NCBI GenBank assembly: GCA_946188395.1
Contig: CAMHUU010000010.1
Location: 1-64,000 of the forward strand
DNA from: an uncultured Prevotellaceae bacterium
GTDB taxonomy: Bacteria; Bacteroidota; Bacteroidia; Bacteroidales; Bacteroidaceae
Direction of reading: 5' to 3'
DNA length: 64,000 nt
Below the pieces are notes generated by a model that saw nothing but the letters and a program-made list of their open reading frames with translations, had not been told where the DNA came from and did no database searches. Made by a program: the position numbers and the translations under genes. Numbering within the stretch: position 1 is the first letter of the stretch; every line of letters starts with the position of its first letter. Positions 14,574 through 21,612 of the stretch are shown here, piece by piece.

Positions 14574-15031
14574 TATTCAATATTTAATGTCATTCTGATG
14601 TGAGGGATGCCGTCGAGCATGAAGGTGTCGGATGACTGTCTGAAACCGACAATTTCATAGAAGCCTTTGGCATACTCCTGTGCCTCAATGTCTATATGCT
14701 TTGCATCGAAATGCTCTTTTGCTGCATCAATGGCATAGAGCATGATCTGCTTGCCATACCCTTTGCCTCGTTCAGTGGTGATAACTCTGCCGATGGATAT
14801 TCCCTTCATGTGAGTACCAGCAGGACAGACACGAGCCAAGGCAACCACTTTGTCTGCAACAGTGAGCCAAAGATGAATGGACTTCTGGTCATCATTGTCC
14901 ATATCCTGATAGACGCAATCCTGCTCTACAACGAATACCTCACTACGCACCTTCAGTAGTTCGTACAGTTCATCCACGGTTAGTTCCTGGAATGATTTTT
15001 TGTGCAATACTAGTTCTTGCCCGATGCTCAT
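14573..15031 (-). CDS. ElaA-like GNAT acetyltransferase
   Basis: 152 aa. ElaA signature: YELLKVRSEVFVVEQDCVYQDMDNDD near the N-terminus, then ARVCPAG, ISIGRVITTERGKGYGKQIM (acetyl-CoA loop) and IDIEAQEYAKGFYEIVGF. Substrate unknown. Overlaps its upstream neighbour by 4 nt (ATGA) and its downstream neighbour by 1 nt, so it is tightly coupled in the operon. Confidence 0.9.
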   Translation of the reverse strand: MSIGQELVLHKKSFQELTVDELYELLKVRSEVFVVEQDCVYQDMDNDDQKSIHLWLTVADKVVALARVCPAGTHMKGISIGRVITTERGKGYGKQIMLYAIDAAKEHFDAKHIDIEAQEYAKGFYEIVGFRQSSDTFMLDGIPHIRMTLNIE

Positions 15032-15936
15032 TTCTTTTCTTTAGCTTTCCTTGCAAACTCGAAGAGTGACTCTGGCAGATGGCAGTAGCCATCAGGATTC
15101 TTGTCAAGATAGTCCTGATGATATTCCTCTGCTGAATAGAAGTTCTGCAACGGCAGCTTCTCTACGGCCAGAGGCTGCTGATACTTTTTCTGCTCCTCGG
15201 CAAACACCTTTTCGATTACGGGCAAATCCTCGTCACTGGTATAGTAGATGCCCGTGCGGTAGCGGGTTCCTTCGTCATGTCCCTGTTTGTTGAGACTTGT
15301 GGGGTCGATGGCCTTGAAGAACATCTGAAGGAGGAATTCAAGACTGACCACATTGGGATTGTACTTCACATGTACCGTCTCAGCATAGCCTGTCGTGTCA
15401 GTATAGACCTCCTTGTACGATGGATCCGCAGTGTGTCCGTTAGCAAATCCCACTTCCGTTTCCACTACGCCTTCTATCTGTTTAAAGTAGTGTTCCGTTC
15501 CCCAGAAACAGCCGCCAGCAAGAAAGATGTCCTTGCCGTTCTTTATCTCCAAGATGCCGTCAACCTCATGTTCAATGAATGGACCTGCCTTGCACTCCAG
15601 GAGCACGGCGGGTGTAAGGCAGGCCAATCCATGCCAGACGTTCTTAGGAATGTCAACGCCATAGGTTCCACTCTCCTGACTGATAACGCAGGATGCCAGT
15701 ATCTTTCCACTGTCCTTGTAGGTTGTTACTCTGACCTTACCCTTTAGTATCACAAAGGTCTCGTCCTTGTCAGGATGGTGATGCACGGGGATAAAAGTGC
15801 CTGGCTCCAAGGCATTGAGGAAACGGTGGCACTTGTCCTGAAGGCTCTCGTGGAAGTTGTAGTTCATGCGCAGACGAGGCGACTTCTTCGCCTGTTCCAC
15901 TACGCCACTGATTAGTTGCTCGTCTATAATCTTCAT
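15028..15936 (-). CDS. msrA: Fusion of a WbuC-like cupin and peptide methionine-S-sulfoxide reductase MsrA
   Basis: 302 aa in two domains. Residues 1-125 are a cupin of the WbuC type (RLRMNYNFHE, FIPVHHHPDKDETFVILKG), with metal-binding histidines at 52-54. Residues about 135-300 are MsrA, with catalytic Cys143 in GGCFWGTEHYF, then VGFANGHT, GYAETVHVKY and AEEYHQDYLDKNP. MsrA reduces Met-S-sulfoxide in proteins using thioredoxin. The cupin fusion is unusual; MsrA partners are usually MsrB. Continuous reading frame, no sign of a frameshift artefact. Confidence 0.9.
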   Translation of the reverse strand: MKIIDEQLISGVVEQAKKSPRLRMNYNFHESLQDKCHRFLNALEPGTFIPVHHHPDKDETFVILKGKVRVTTYKDSGKILASCVISQESGTYGVDIPKNVWHGLACLTPAVLLECKAGPFIEHEVDGILEIKNGKDIFLAGGCFWGTEHYFKQIEGVVETEVGFANGHTADPSYKEVYTDTTGYAETVHVKYNPNVVSLEFLLQMFFKAIDPTSLNKQGHDEGTRYRTGIYYTSDEDLPVIEKVFAEEQKKYQQPLAVEKLPLQNFYSAEEYHQDYLDKNPDGYCHLPESLFEFARKAKEKK

Positions 15937-15937
15937 A

Positions 15938-16477
15938 TCAATTCATCTTTGTCATGCGATAACCCATACGCTTCAGCTGCATAGCAACTCCCATCAGGTA
16001 AAGCTGGTGCAAACAAGCGACATATCCGTTGAATGCCTCCTTTGTTCCTGGTTCCAGATGCTGGTGCATCAAGGCATTATAGACTCGTGAGGCACATTCG
16101 CCAGTCACTTTCTCCAAGATGGTATAGTCTACACCCTGTAGCAACAGGACATCTTCACGGATGTATTCATCCATCTGGTCGTAGCCCCGCTTGTCGCGCA
16201 TATAGGCATAGAGATCATCTATCTTGGAATATATCTCCCATTCCGTGTCCCACATCTTGGCAACAGCCATGCCGATATACATCATCCAACCTAAGGATGC
16301 CGATGGGAAGTCCTGAAACTCACGGATGCCATCGGGAATGTAGGCTTTGGCTATCTCTTCCCATTTCTCCTCGACATCGGGACATTCCGGCAGTCGCTCG
16401 TCCACCTCCTTCATCGAAAGTAGGAACTGGTGCAGATCCTGGCGTATTATATCTTCAAATGTTTGTTCCATTATCAT
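15938..16477 (-). CDS. Conserved hypothetical protein, 179 aa
   Basis: Not recognised. All-helical, acidic, with no signal peptide; it has short hydrophobic stretches (LGWMMYIGMAVAKMW, QLYLMGVAMQL) that look like buried helices rather than membrane spans. The ATG overlaps the flavodoxin gene's stop by 4 nt (ATGA, 16474-16477), and the stop is 1 nt from the cupin-MsrA gene, so it is co-translated with redox genes. Confidence 0.7.
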   Translation of the reverse strand: MIMEQTFEDIIRQDLHQFLLSMKEVDERLPECPDVEEKWEEIAKAYIPDGIREFQDFPSASLGWMMYIGMAVAKMWDTEWEIYSKIDDLYAYMRDKRGYDQMDEYIREDVLLLQGVDYTILEKVTGECASRVYNALMHQHLEPGTKEAFNGYVACLHQLYLMGVAMQLKRMGYRMTKMN

Positions 16478-17118
16478 CCTTTTATGCTCTCTGCCATCTG
16501 TTTTCCTGCATCATAGGCTTTCTGCAAGTCTTTTTCCCAGTTTTCATCTCTGTACTGCCGCTTGGTTTCTTCCGAAAATCCACCAAGTTCAAAGCGGTCG
16601 TAATTCTTGACCTGATAGGTGTTGTAGGCTATCAGATGTTTAGGTTCACCGAGAGCACCCTTTATGCAATATTCCATAGAGCCATATCCATTACTATTGT
16701 TTCTTTCGGGAAGTCCGTTCATCGTTTCTATCAGTACAACTGGCATCTTCTTCGGAGCCGTCAGACTATAGTCATTGTAGGAAAGCCATGGGAAAGCCAG
16801 ACGTTCTAAGAAAGTGCGCATCTGTCCAGTGATATCACCAAAGTAAATAGGAGAGCCCAATACCAGTCCATCGGCTTGGGCTATCTCTTCCAGTATTGGC
16901 GTAAGTGCATCCTTGAATTTGCAGACATTTGATGCTTTATTCTTTATCTTACAGGTCATGCACGACATACATCCTTTGTAGTCTATGCCATACAAACGTA
17001 CCGTCTTTATTTCAATATCACTACTTACAGAACTTGAACCCTCGGCAAATTTCTGTAGCATCGAGGCCGTATTGAAGTTCTTTCTTGGGCCTCCATCGAT
17101 AATCACTATTTTTTTCAT
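16474..17118 (-). CDS. Flavodoxin-fold NAD(P)H-dependent oxidoreductase (iron-sulfur flavoprotein type)
   Basis: 214 aa. The FMN phosphate loop is at the N-terminus (IIDGGPRKNFNTASMLQKF), followed by GCMSCMTCKIK with closely spaced cysteines as in iron-sulfur flavoproteins, then ADGLVLGSPIYFGDITGQMRTFLER, the second FMN-contact block. Probably reduces quinones or other electrophiles. It starts 14 nt after the carbonic anhydrase gene. Confidence 0.85.
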   Translation of the reverse strand: MKKIVIIDGGPRKNFNTASMLQKFAEGSSSVSSDIEIKTVRLYGIDYKGCMSCMTCKIKNKASNVCKFKDALTPILEEIAQADGLVLGSPIYFGDITGQMRTFLERLAFPWLSYNDYSLTAPKKMPVVLIETMNGLPERNNSNGYGSMEYCIKGALGEPKHLIAYNTYQVKNYDRFELGGFSEETKRQYRDENWEKDLQKAYDAGKQMAESIKG

Positions 17119-17132
17119 ACTTCGTATATGTT

Positions 17133-17675
17133 TTAGCAGATTTCTTCCAATGCTCCTGTTTCTGAATCTATAATAAAGCCCCTAACCACAATGTCCTTGG
17201 GAACGAGTGGATGAGTCTTGATGGTCTCAACTGTCTTGCGGACGGATTCGGGTGTATCCTTGAAACCCTCCAGCCAATGATCCAGGTTGATGCCACACTT
17301 ACGGATGGTATCGAGCGTTTCGTCAGTCACGCCACGGGCTATCATTTCGTGATGAAAGTGGTCATAGCTCATGTGGCAGGCTCCGCAATGAGAATGTGCC
17401 ACCACCATGATTTCCTCCACCCCCAGCTCATAGATAGCGACAATGAGGCTGCGCATAGCTGAGTCAAAGGCTGAAATCACCAAGCCTCCTGCGTTCTTGA
17501 TGATCTTCGCATCACCATTCTTTAAGCCTAAAGCTGCAGGGAGCAGTTCGGTCAGTCTGGTGTCCATACACGACAGTACTGCCAACTTCTTGTCAGGGTA
17601 CTTGCTGGTCAGATACTTCTCGTAGCCCTTCTGTTCTACGAAGGTCTTGTTGTAGGCAATAATCTGGTCTATCAT
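17133..17675 (-). CDS. Beta-class carbonic anhydrase
   Basis: 180-aa zinc enzyme interconverting CO2 and bicarbonate. Zinc ligands are Cys36 (in CMDTR, with the Asp38/Arg40 dyad), His94 and Cys97 (in AHSHCGAC). It belongs to the short beta-CA subgroup of Gram-positives and Bacteroidetes. First gene of the seven-gene minus-strand operon that runs to 13239. A TAACTTTG box lies at 17712-17719. Confidence 0.92.
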   Translation of the reverse strand: MIDQIIAYNKTFVEQKGYEKYLTSKYPDKKLAVLSCMDTRLTELLPAALGLKNGDAKIIKNAGGLVISAFDSAMRSLIVAIYELGVEEIMVVAHSHCGACHMSYDHFHHEMIARGVTDETLDTIRKCGINLDHWLEGFKDTPESVRKTVETIKTHPLVPKDIVVRGFIIDSETGALEEIC

Positions 17676-17711
17676 AAGCCAATTCTCTTAAACTATGTTG
17701 TAATAACAGGG

Positions 17712-17748
17712 CAAAGTTAGTTATTTTTCAGCAGATTTTGTAAATTTG
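17712..17748. promoter_or_regulatory. Divergent -7 boxes for the carbonic anhydrase operon and yjbQ
   Basis: Minus-strand TAACTTTG at 17712-17719 points to the carbonic anhydrase operon, and plus-strand TAAATTTG at 17741-17748 points to the YjbQ gene. The -33 elements are weak on both sides. Confidence 0.5.
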
Positions 17749-17781
17749 CACCTTAGATTTAGGATTGTTTATGAAGTTGAT

Positions 17782-18195
17782 ATGATTCAGCAAATAGAAA
17801 TAACACTAAAATCCAAGTCTCGTGGGTTCCATCTGGTGACCAGTGAGATTCTGAGTCAGCTGCCCAAGTTGCCTAAGACGGGTATCATCAATATATTCTG
17901 CAAGCATACGAGTTGCGGACTGAGCATCAATGAGAATGCTGACCCCGATGTTCGAGTGGATATGGAGTCCATATTCAATCGGCTTGTTCCAGAGAATAGA
18001 CCCGAATACGAGCATACTTTAGAGGGTGCAGACGATATGCCAGCTCATGCCAAGTCAACGTTGAGTGGCGTGAGCCTGACTATCCCCATTACCGATGGTC
18101 GCATGAACATGGGAATCTGGCAGGGAATCTACTTCTGTGAATATAGGAATTACGGCGGGGCAAGGAGGTTGGTAGTAACAATAATAGGAGAGTAA
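17782..18195 (+). CDS. YjbQ/UPF0047 family protein (secondary thiamine-phosphate synthase type)
   Basis: 137 aa. Family blocks: GIINIFCKHTSCGLSINENADPDVRVD, HTLEGADDMPAHAKSTL and GIYFCEYRNYGGARRLVVTIIGE. Some members show low thiamine-phosphate synthase activity; physiological role is uncertain. The ATG at 17782 gives the usual IQQIEITLKSKSRGFH start. RidA follows after 4 nt, so the two are probably co-transcribed. Confidence 0.92.
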   Translation: MIQQIEITLKSKSRGFHLVTSEILSQLPKLPKTGIINIFCKHTSCGLSINENADPDVRVDMESIFNRLVPENRPEYEHTLEGADDMPAHAKSTLSGVSLTIPITDGRMNMGIWQGIYFCEYRNYGGARRLVVTIIGE

Positions 18196-18199
18196 ATAT

Positions 18200-18580
18200 A
18201 TGAAAGTGATTAGTACAAAGAAGGCACCAGTTGCTATTGGTCCTTACAGTCAGGCCATCCAAGTAGGAAATCTCGTCTATACATCAGGTCAGATTCCCAT
18301 AGACCCTGAGACAGGAGTGTTTGTCGAAGGAGGTATTAAGGAACAAACCCGTCAGTCCCTAACCAATGTGAAAGCCATCTTGGAAGAGGTTGGTCTGACT
18401 ATGAGTAATATCGTGAAGACTACAGTTTTCATGGCAGACATGAACGACTTTGCGGATATGAACAGTGTCTATGCAGAATTCTTCACCGAGCCATATCCTG
18501 CCCGCTCAGCTGTTGCAGTCAAGACATTGCCGAAGGGAGCATTGGTAGAAATCGAAGTCATAGCTGAAGTTAAAGCATGA
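18200..18580 (+). CDS. ridA: RidA family enamine/imine deaminase
   Basis: 126 aa. Hydrolyses reactive 2-aminoacrylate-type enamines formed by PLP enzymes. Conserved segments: APVAIGPYSQAIQVGNLVYTSGQIPIDPETG, VFMADMNDFADMNSVYAEFF and PARSAVAVKTLPKGALVEIEVIA, including the catalytic Arg in PARSAV. Full length, trimeric family. Confidence 0.95.
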   Translation: MKVISTKKAPVAIGPYSQAIQVGNLVYTSGQIPIDPETGVFVEGGIKEQTRQSLTNVKAILEEVGLTMSNIVKTTVFMADMNDFADMNSVYAEFFTEPYPARSAVAVKTLPKGALVEIEVIAEVKA

Positions 18581-18584
18581 TTCA

Positions 18585-18965
18585 ATGAGTAATTTTAGGG
18601 AAATGAGGCGCAAACGCCAGCAGCTTTCAGAAGAGGAGAGCATCGGGATATTGCAGAAGGCTACTGCAGGCACATTAGCATTGTTGGGTGACAACGGCTA
18701 TCCCTACGCTGTTCCCATCAGTTATGTCTATGCCGATGGAAAATTGTACTTCCATAGTGCTCTGAGTGGTCATAAGGTTGATGCCATCAGGAACTGCGAC
18801 AAGGCATCGTTCTGTGTCATCGACAAGGACGATGTTGCGGATTTTGTCGGCAATGCCGCTCTTCTCCATTTCTTCCACGTATATCTTAGCATTTCCGTTC
18901 TCTGCGGAATAACGTATGTTGATAGTGAGCTGCGCCTTACAGTCGCTTGGGAAAAGCATAAATAA
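18585..18965 (+). pseudogene. 3'-truncated PNPOx-like gene with a foreign tail
   Basis: The first 84 residues are a pyridoxamine-oxidase/Nim-like split barrel (MSNFREMRRKRQQLSEEES, NGYPYAVPISYVYADGKLYFHSALSGHK, CDKASFCVIDKDDV). From residue 85 on (ADFVGNAALLHFFHVYL) the protein is the reverse complement of a different secreted-protein gene, not PNPOx. Relatives normally continue for about 70 more residues. The junction lies at about 18834-18836 with a shared GTT. Probably a deletion product; whether the chimeric 126-aa protein folds is unknown. Confidence 0.75.
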
Positions 18966-19004
18966 AGCACCGAATATCAGTAGAAAGAAACTTTTTCTCA
19001 TCAT
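18834..19004 (-). pseudogene. 5' fragment of a secreted antibiotic-biosynthesis-monooxygenase-like gene
   Basis: Minus-strand codons give a signal peptide (MMRKSFFLLIFGALFMLFP then CKAQ) and the start of an ABM/quinol-monooxygenase-like domain (LTINIRYSAENGNAK, VEEMEKSGIADKIRN). At about 18834 the frame runs into antisense PNPOx sequence and the remaining ABM half is missing. It lies 47 nt downstream of the aldo/keto reductase on the same strand, so it may once have been in that operon. Confidence 0.7.
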
Positions 19005-19015
19005 TGCTATTCAAT

Positions 19016-19055
19016 TTTACTATTCACTTTTAACTATTCACTATTCACTTTTTAC
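19016..19055. repeat. Microrepeat of ACTATTCACTTTT units
   Basis: About 40 bp with three copies of a CTATTCACTTT-like unit, containing the stop codon of the aldo/keto reductase gene. Confidence 0.7.
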
Positions 19056-19987
19056 TCCATTGAGTGTTCCCAACCTCCGCGAGTATCAATGCCGGTGGCA
19101 TCAGCGAGTGCTTCAAGTCGTGCTACTTCCTCTGCGGTCAGCTGAATCTTGGCGGCTTCGGCAGCCTCGATGACGTGATGCTCCTTGGTAGCACCGATGA
19201 TAGGCTGTGTACCCTTGGCGATAGCCCAAGCGATACCAATCTGAGAGCACGATGCACCATACTTCTTACCGATGGCTGTCATCTCGCTGGTGAGGGCTTC
19301 GAGCTGCTCTAGCACGGGGTTGTACTTCTTACCGCGGTCGCTCTCTTCAGGTAGCGGGTTCTCCTTATAATATTTACCAGAGAGTGCGCCCTGCTCCAGC
19401 ACCATGTAGGCCCAGAACTCGATGCCGTTCTCCTTGCAGTAGTCCAATACCCCACCCTTCTCTGACGAGCGATAAAGCAGCGAGAAGTGGTTCTGCACGG
19501 CACTCACCTTAAATCCTGCCTCGCCAAGAATCTCATTGGCACGCATAATCTCCTTAATATTGTGGTTCGACACACCTACGCGCTTTACCTTGCCCGACTG
19601 CAGCAGGGGAATCAGTCCGGGAGTCCAGCGCTCTACGTCCATCGGATTGTGAATCCAATAGATATCGATGTAATCGCAGCCCATACGTTCGATAGAAGAC
19701 AGCGCCATCTTTTCAACGCTATTCTCATAAACCTCTGCCAGCTGTGGGGTAAACTTGGTAGAAACCTCCACGCCTTCACGCTTCTGTCCTTTTACAAACG
19801 AGCCCAGAATCTTCTCCGACTCCCCCATGCCATAGACTGTAGCCGTGTCCCACAGGTTCAGTCCAGCCTTCATAGCTGCCTCGAAAACGGGCTTCAAGTT
19901 CTCTACGTCGGTCTTGCTGCCGAATACTGCATCTCCTCCAAATGCTCCTGCGCCCCAAGCCCAGGTTCCTAATGCAATCTTTGCCAT
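19052..19987 (-). CDS. Aldo/keto reductase
   Basis: 311-aa NADPH-dependent carbonyl reductase, (beta/alpha)8 barrel. The catalytic tetrad is visible: Asp47, Tyr52 (WDTATVYG), Lys78 (STKF) and His113 (WIHNP). Cofactor-binding segments VGVSNHN and IAKGTQPIIGATKEHHV are present. Physiological substrate unknown. Divergent from an AraC regulator, with a TACCTTTG box at 20019-20026. Its stop falls in a short repeat of CTATTCACTTT units. Confidence 0.93.
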   Translation of the reverse strand: MAKIALGTWAWGAGAFGGDAVFGSKTDVENLKPVFEAAMKAGLNLWDTATVYGMGESEKILGSFVKGQKREGVEVSTKFTPQLAEVYENSVEKMALSSIERMGCDYIDIYWIHNPMDVERWTPGLIPLLQSGKVKRVGVSNHNIKEIMRANEILGEAGFKVSAVQNHFSLLYRSSEKGGVLDYCKENGIEFWAYMVLEQGALSGKYYKENPLPEESDRGKKYNPVLEQLEALTSEMTAIGKKYGASCSQIGIAWAIAKGTQPIIGATKEHHVIEAAEAAKIQLTAEEVARLEALADATGIDTRGGWEHSME

Positions 19988-20018
19988 ATCTTTATCTGTT
20001 TAATTGTTTAACTGGGTG

Positions 20019-20026
20019 CAAAGGTA
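20019..20026 (-). promoter_or_regulatory. -7 box of the aldo/keto reductase gene
   Basis: Minus-strand TACCTTTG, 32 bp before the start codon at 19987. Confidence 0.5.
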
Positions 20027-20139
20027 CGGCGATTTTGCCGACAACTGCCTAACCAATTTACGGATGAATATACCAAATTTACGGATTCTGCCATTTTTGT
20101 GCCTTTTTCTCGAAAATTTTTTGTAATTTCGCCACCGAA

Positions 20140-21039
20140 ATGAAGCAAAGTTTGAATATAGAGTCAGTTAACGACTATGCTCGTTATGTAGGAGCAGAGG
20201 AGTTGCATCCGCTCGTCTCGATTATCCATTACGACGAGCTGGAGCACTGCCGCCATTCGTTTAACAACTATCAGGTGTATGGTATCATCTTGTTGCAGGA
20301 GAGTCCTTATACACTCACTTATGGCCAAGGGCAATATCATCACAACTCTGGTTCGCTGCTCTGTGTTGCCCCTGGACAGACTGGCGGCGTGAGTGACAAC
20401 GGTGAGACGATTCATATCAAGGGCTGGGTGCTGCTGTTCTCACCTGAGTTGCTGCATGGAACAGATCTTGGGCGACGTATCGATGACTACCATTTCTTCT
20501 CTTATTACGAGAACGAGGCGTTGCATCCCACGCCCGATGAGCAGCGCACGATAGAAGTCTGCTTCAAGATGATTCGCAATGAACTGCGTTCTAAGCCCGA
20601 TGGTGAGCATCTGCGCCGCATCATCATCGCTTACCTCGAACTGATACTGGAATACTGTGCGGTCTTCTATGAACGCCAGTTTAAGACTGAAACAACAGCC
20701 GACAACGATTTGTTGAAGCGATTCGATGACCTGCTCAGACACTATTATAGCGAAGGACGGCAGAGTAAGCTAGGCCTGCCTACCGTCCGATATTGTGCAC
20801 AGGAACTATTCCTTTCGCCCAACTATTTCGGTGACCTTGTGCGTCAGGCTTCTGGTGAGACAGCTACCGCCATCATCCGCAACTTCGTGATGCAACGAGC
20901 CACCGCTCTTCTGCACGACGGCAAGACCATCACAGAAGCCTCCGACTTCCTCGGTTTCGAATATCCCCAGCACTTCACACGCATGTTCAAGAAACACTAT
21001 GGCTTCACACCCTCAGAATTCCTAAAGAATAGAATATAG
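20140..21039 (+). CDS. AraC-family transcriptional regulator
   Basis: 299 aa. The N-terminal cupin-like sensing half (QVYGIILLQESPYTLTYGQGQYHHNSGSLLCVAPGQ) is followed by a C-terminal pair of helix-turn-helix motifs: LPTVRYCAQELFLSPNYFGDLVRQASGETATAIIR, and ITEASDFLGFEYPQHFTRMFKKHYGFTPSEF. Divergently placed to the aldo/keto reductase and 4 nt before an acetyltransferase. Regulation of the reductase is plausible from position alone. Confidence 0.93.
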   Translation: MKQSLNIESVNDYARYVGAEELHPLVSIIHYDELEHCRHSFNNYQVYGIILLQESPYTLTYGQGQYHHNSGSLLCVAPGQTGGVSDNGETIHIKGWVLLFSPELLHGTDLGRRIDDYHFFSYYENEALHPTPDEQRTIEVCFKMIRNELRSKPDGEHLRRIIIAYLELILEYCAVFYERQFKTETTADNDLLKRFDDLLRHYYSEGRQSKLGLPTVRYCAQELFLSPNYFGDLVRQASGETATAIIRNFVMQRATALLHDGKTITEASDFLGFEYPQHFTRMFKKHYGFTPSEFLKNRI

Positions 21040-21043
21040 GTAC

Positions 21044-21598
21044 ATGACAGAAAAAGAGAAAATGTTGGCTGGGCTTGTTTATGATGCCACTACGCCAGAA
21101 CTGATAGCTGAGTTACAAGCCACGAGAGAGGTTTTATATGAGTTTAACTCTCTCCATCCATCAGAGACCCAGCGGATGAAAGAGATCTTGAAAGGCTTAT
21201 TCGGAAAGGTTGGCGATGAAGATTTCATTGTCAATCAACCCTTTCGCTGCGACTATGGCAAACAGATCAGCATCGGCAAACGATTCTTTGCTAACTTCAA
21301 TTTCACGGTTCTCGACGAAGCACGTGTTACAATTGGTGATGACTGCTTTATCGGTCCCAACGTCAGCATCTATACCGCCTGCCACAGTACAGACCCTGTA
21401 GAACGCAATACCCGTCAGGAATGGGCGAAGCCTGTAACCATCGGTAATAACGTATGGATTGGCGGCAGTGTCACCATTCTACCTGGTATCACCATCGGAG
21501 ACAACGTGACCATTGGAGCAGGATCGGTGATCACTCACGATATCCCATCCAATACGGTAGCAGTCGGTAATCCATGTAAAGTAGTAAAGAGCTTGTGA
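21044..21598 (+). CDS. Maltose/galactoside O-acetyltransferase-type enzyme
   Basis: 184 aa, left-handed beta-helix (hexapeptide repeat) acetyltransferase of the LacA/Maa/NodL group. The N-terminal helix MTEKEKMLAGLVYDATTPEL is diagnostic; FNFTVLDEARVTIGDDCFIGPNVSIYTACHS carries the catalytic His; the C-terminal coil ends VAVGNPCKVVKSL. Acceptor sugar unknown. Follows the AraC gene by 4 nt. Confidence 0.93.
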   Translation: MTEKEKMLAGLVYDATTPELIAELQATREVLYEFNSLHPSETQRMKEILKGLFGKVGDEDFIVNQPFRCDYGKQISIGKRFFANFNFTVLDEARVTIGDDCFIGPNVSIYTACHSTDPVERNTRQEWAKPVTIGNNVWIGGSVTILPGITIGDNVTIGAGSVITHDIPSNTVAVGNPCKVVKSL

Positions 21599-21612
21599 AA
21601 CAGAATCCGCTC

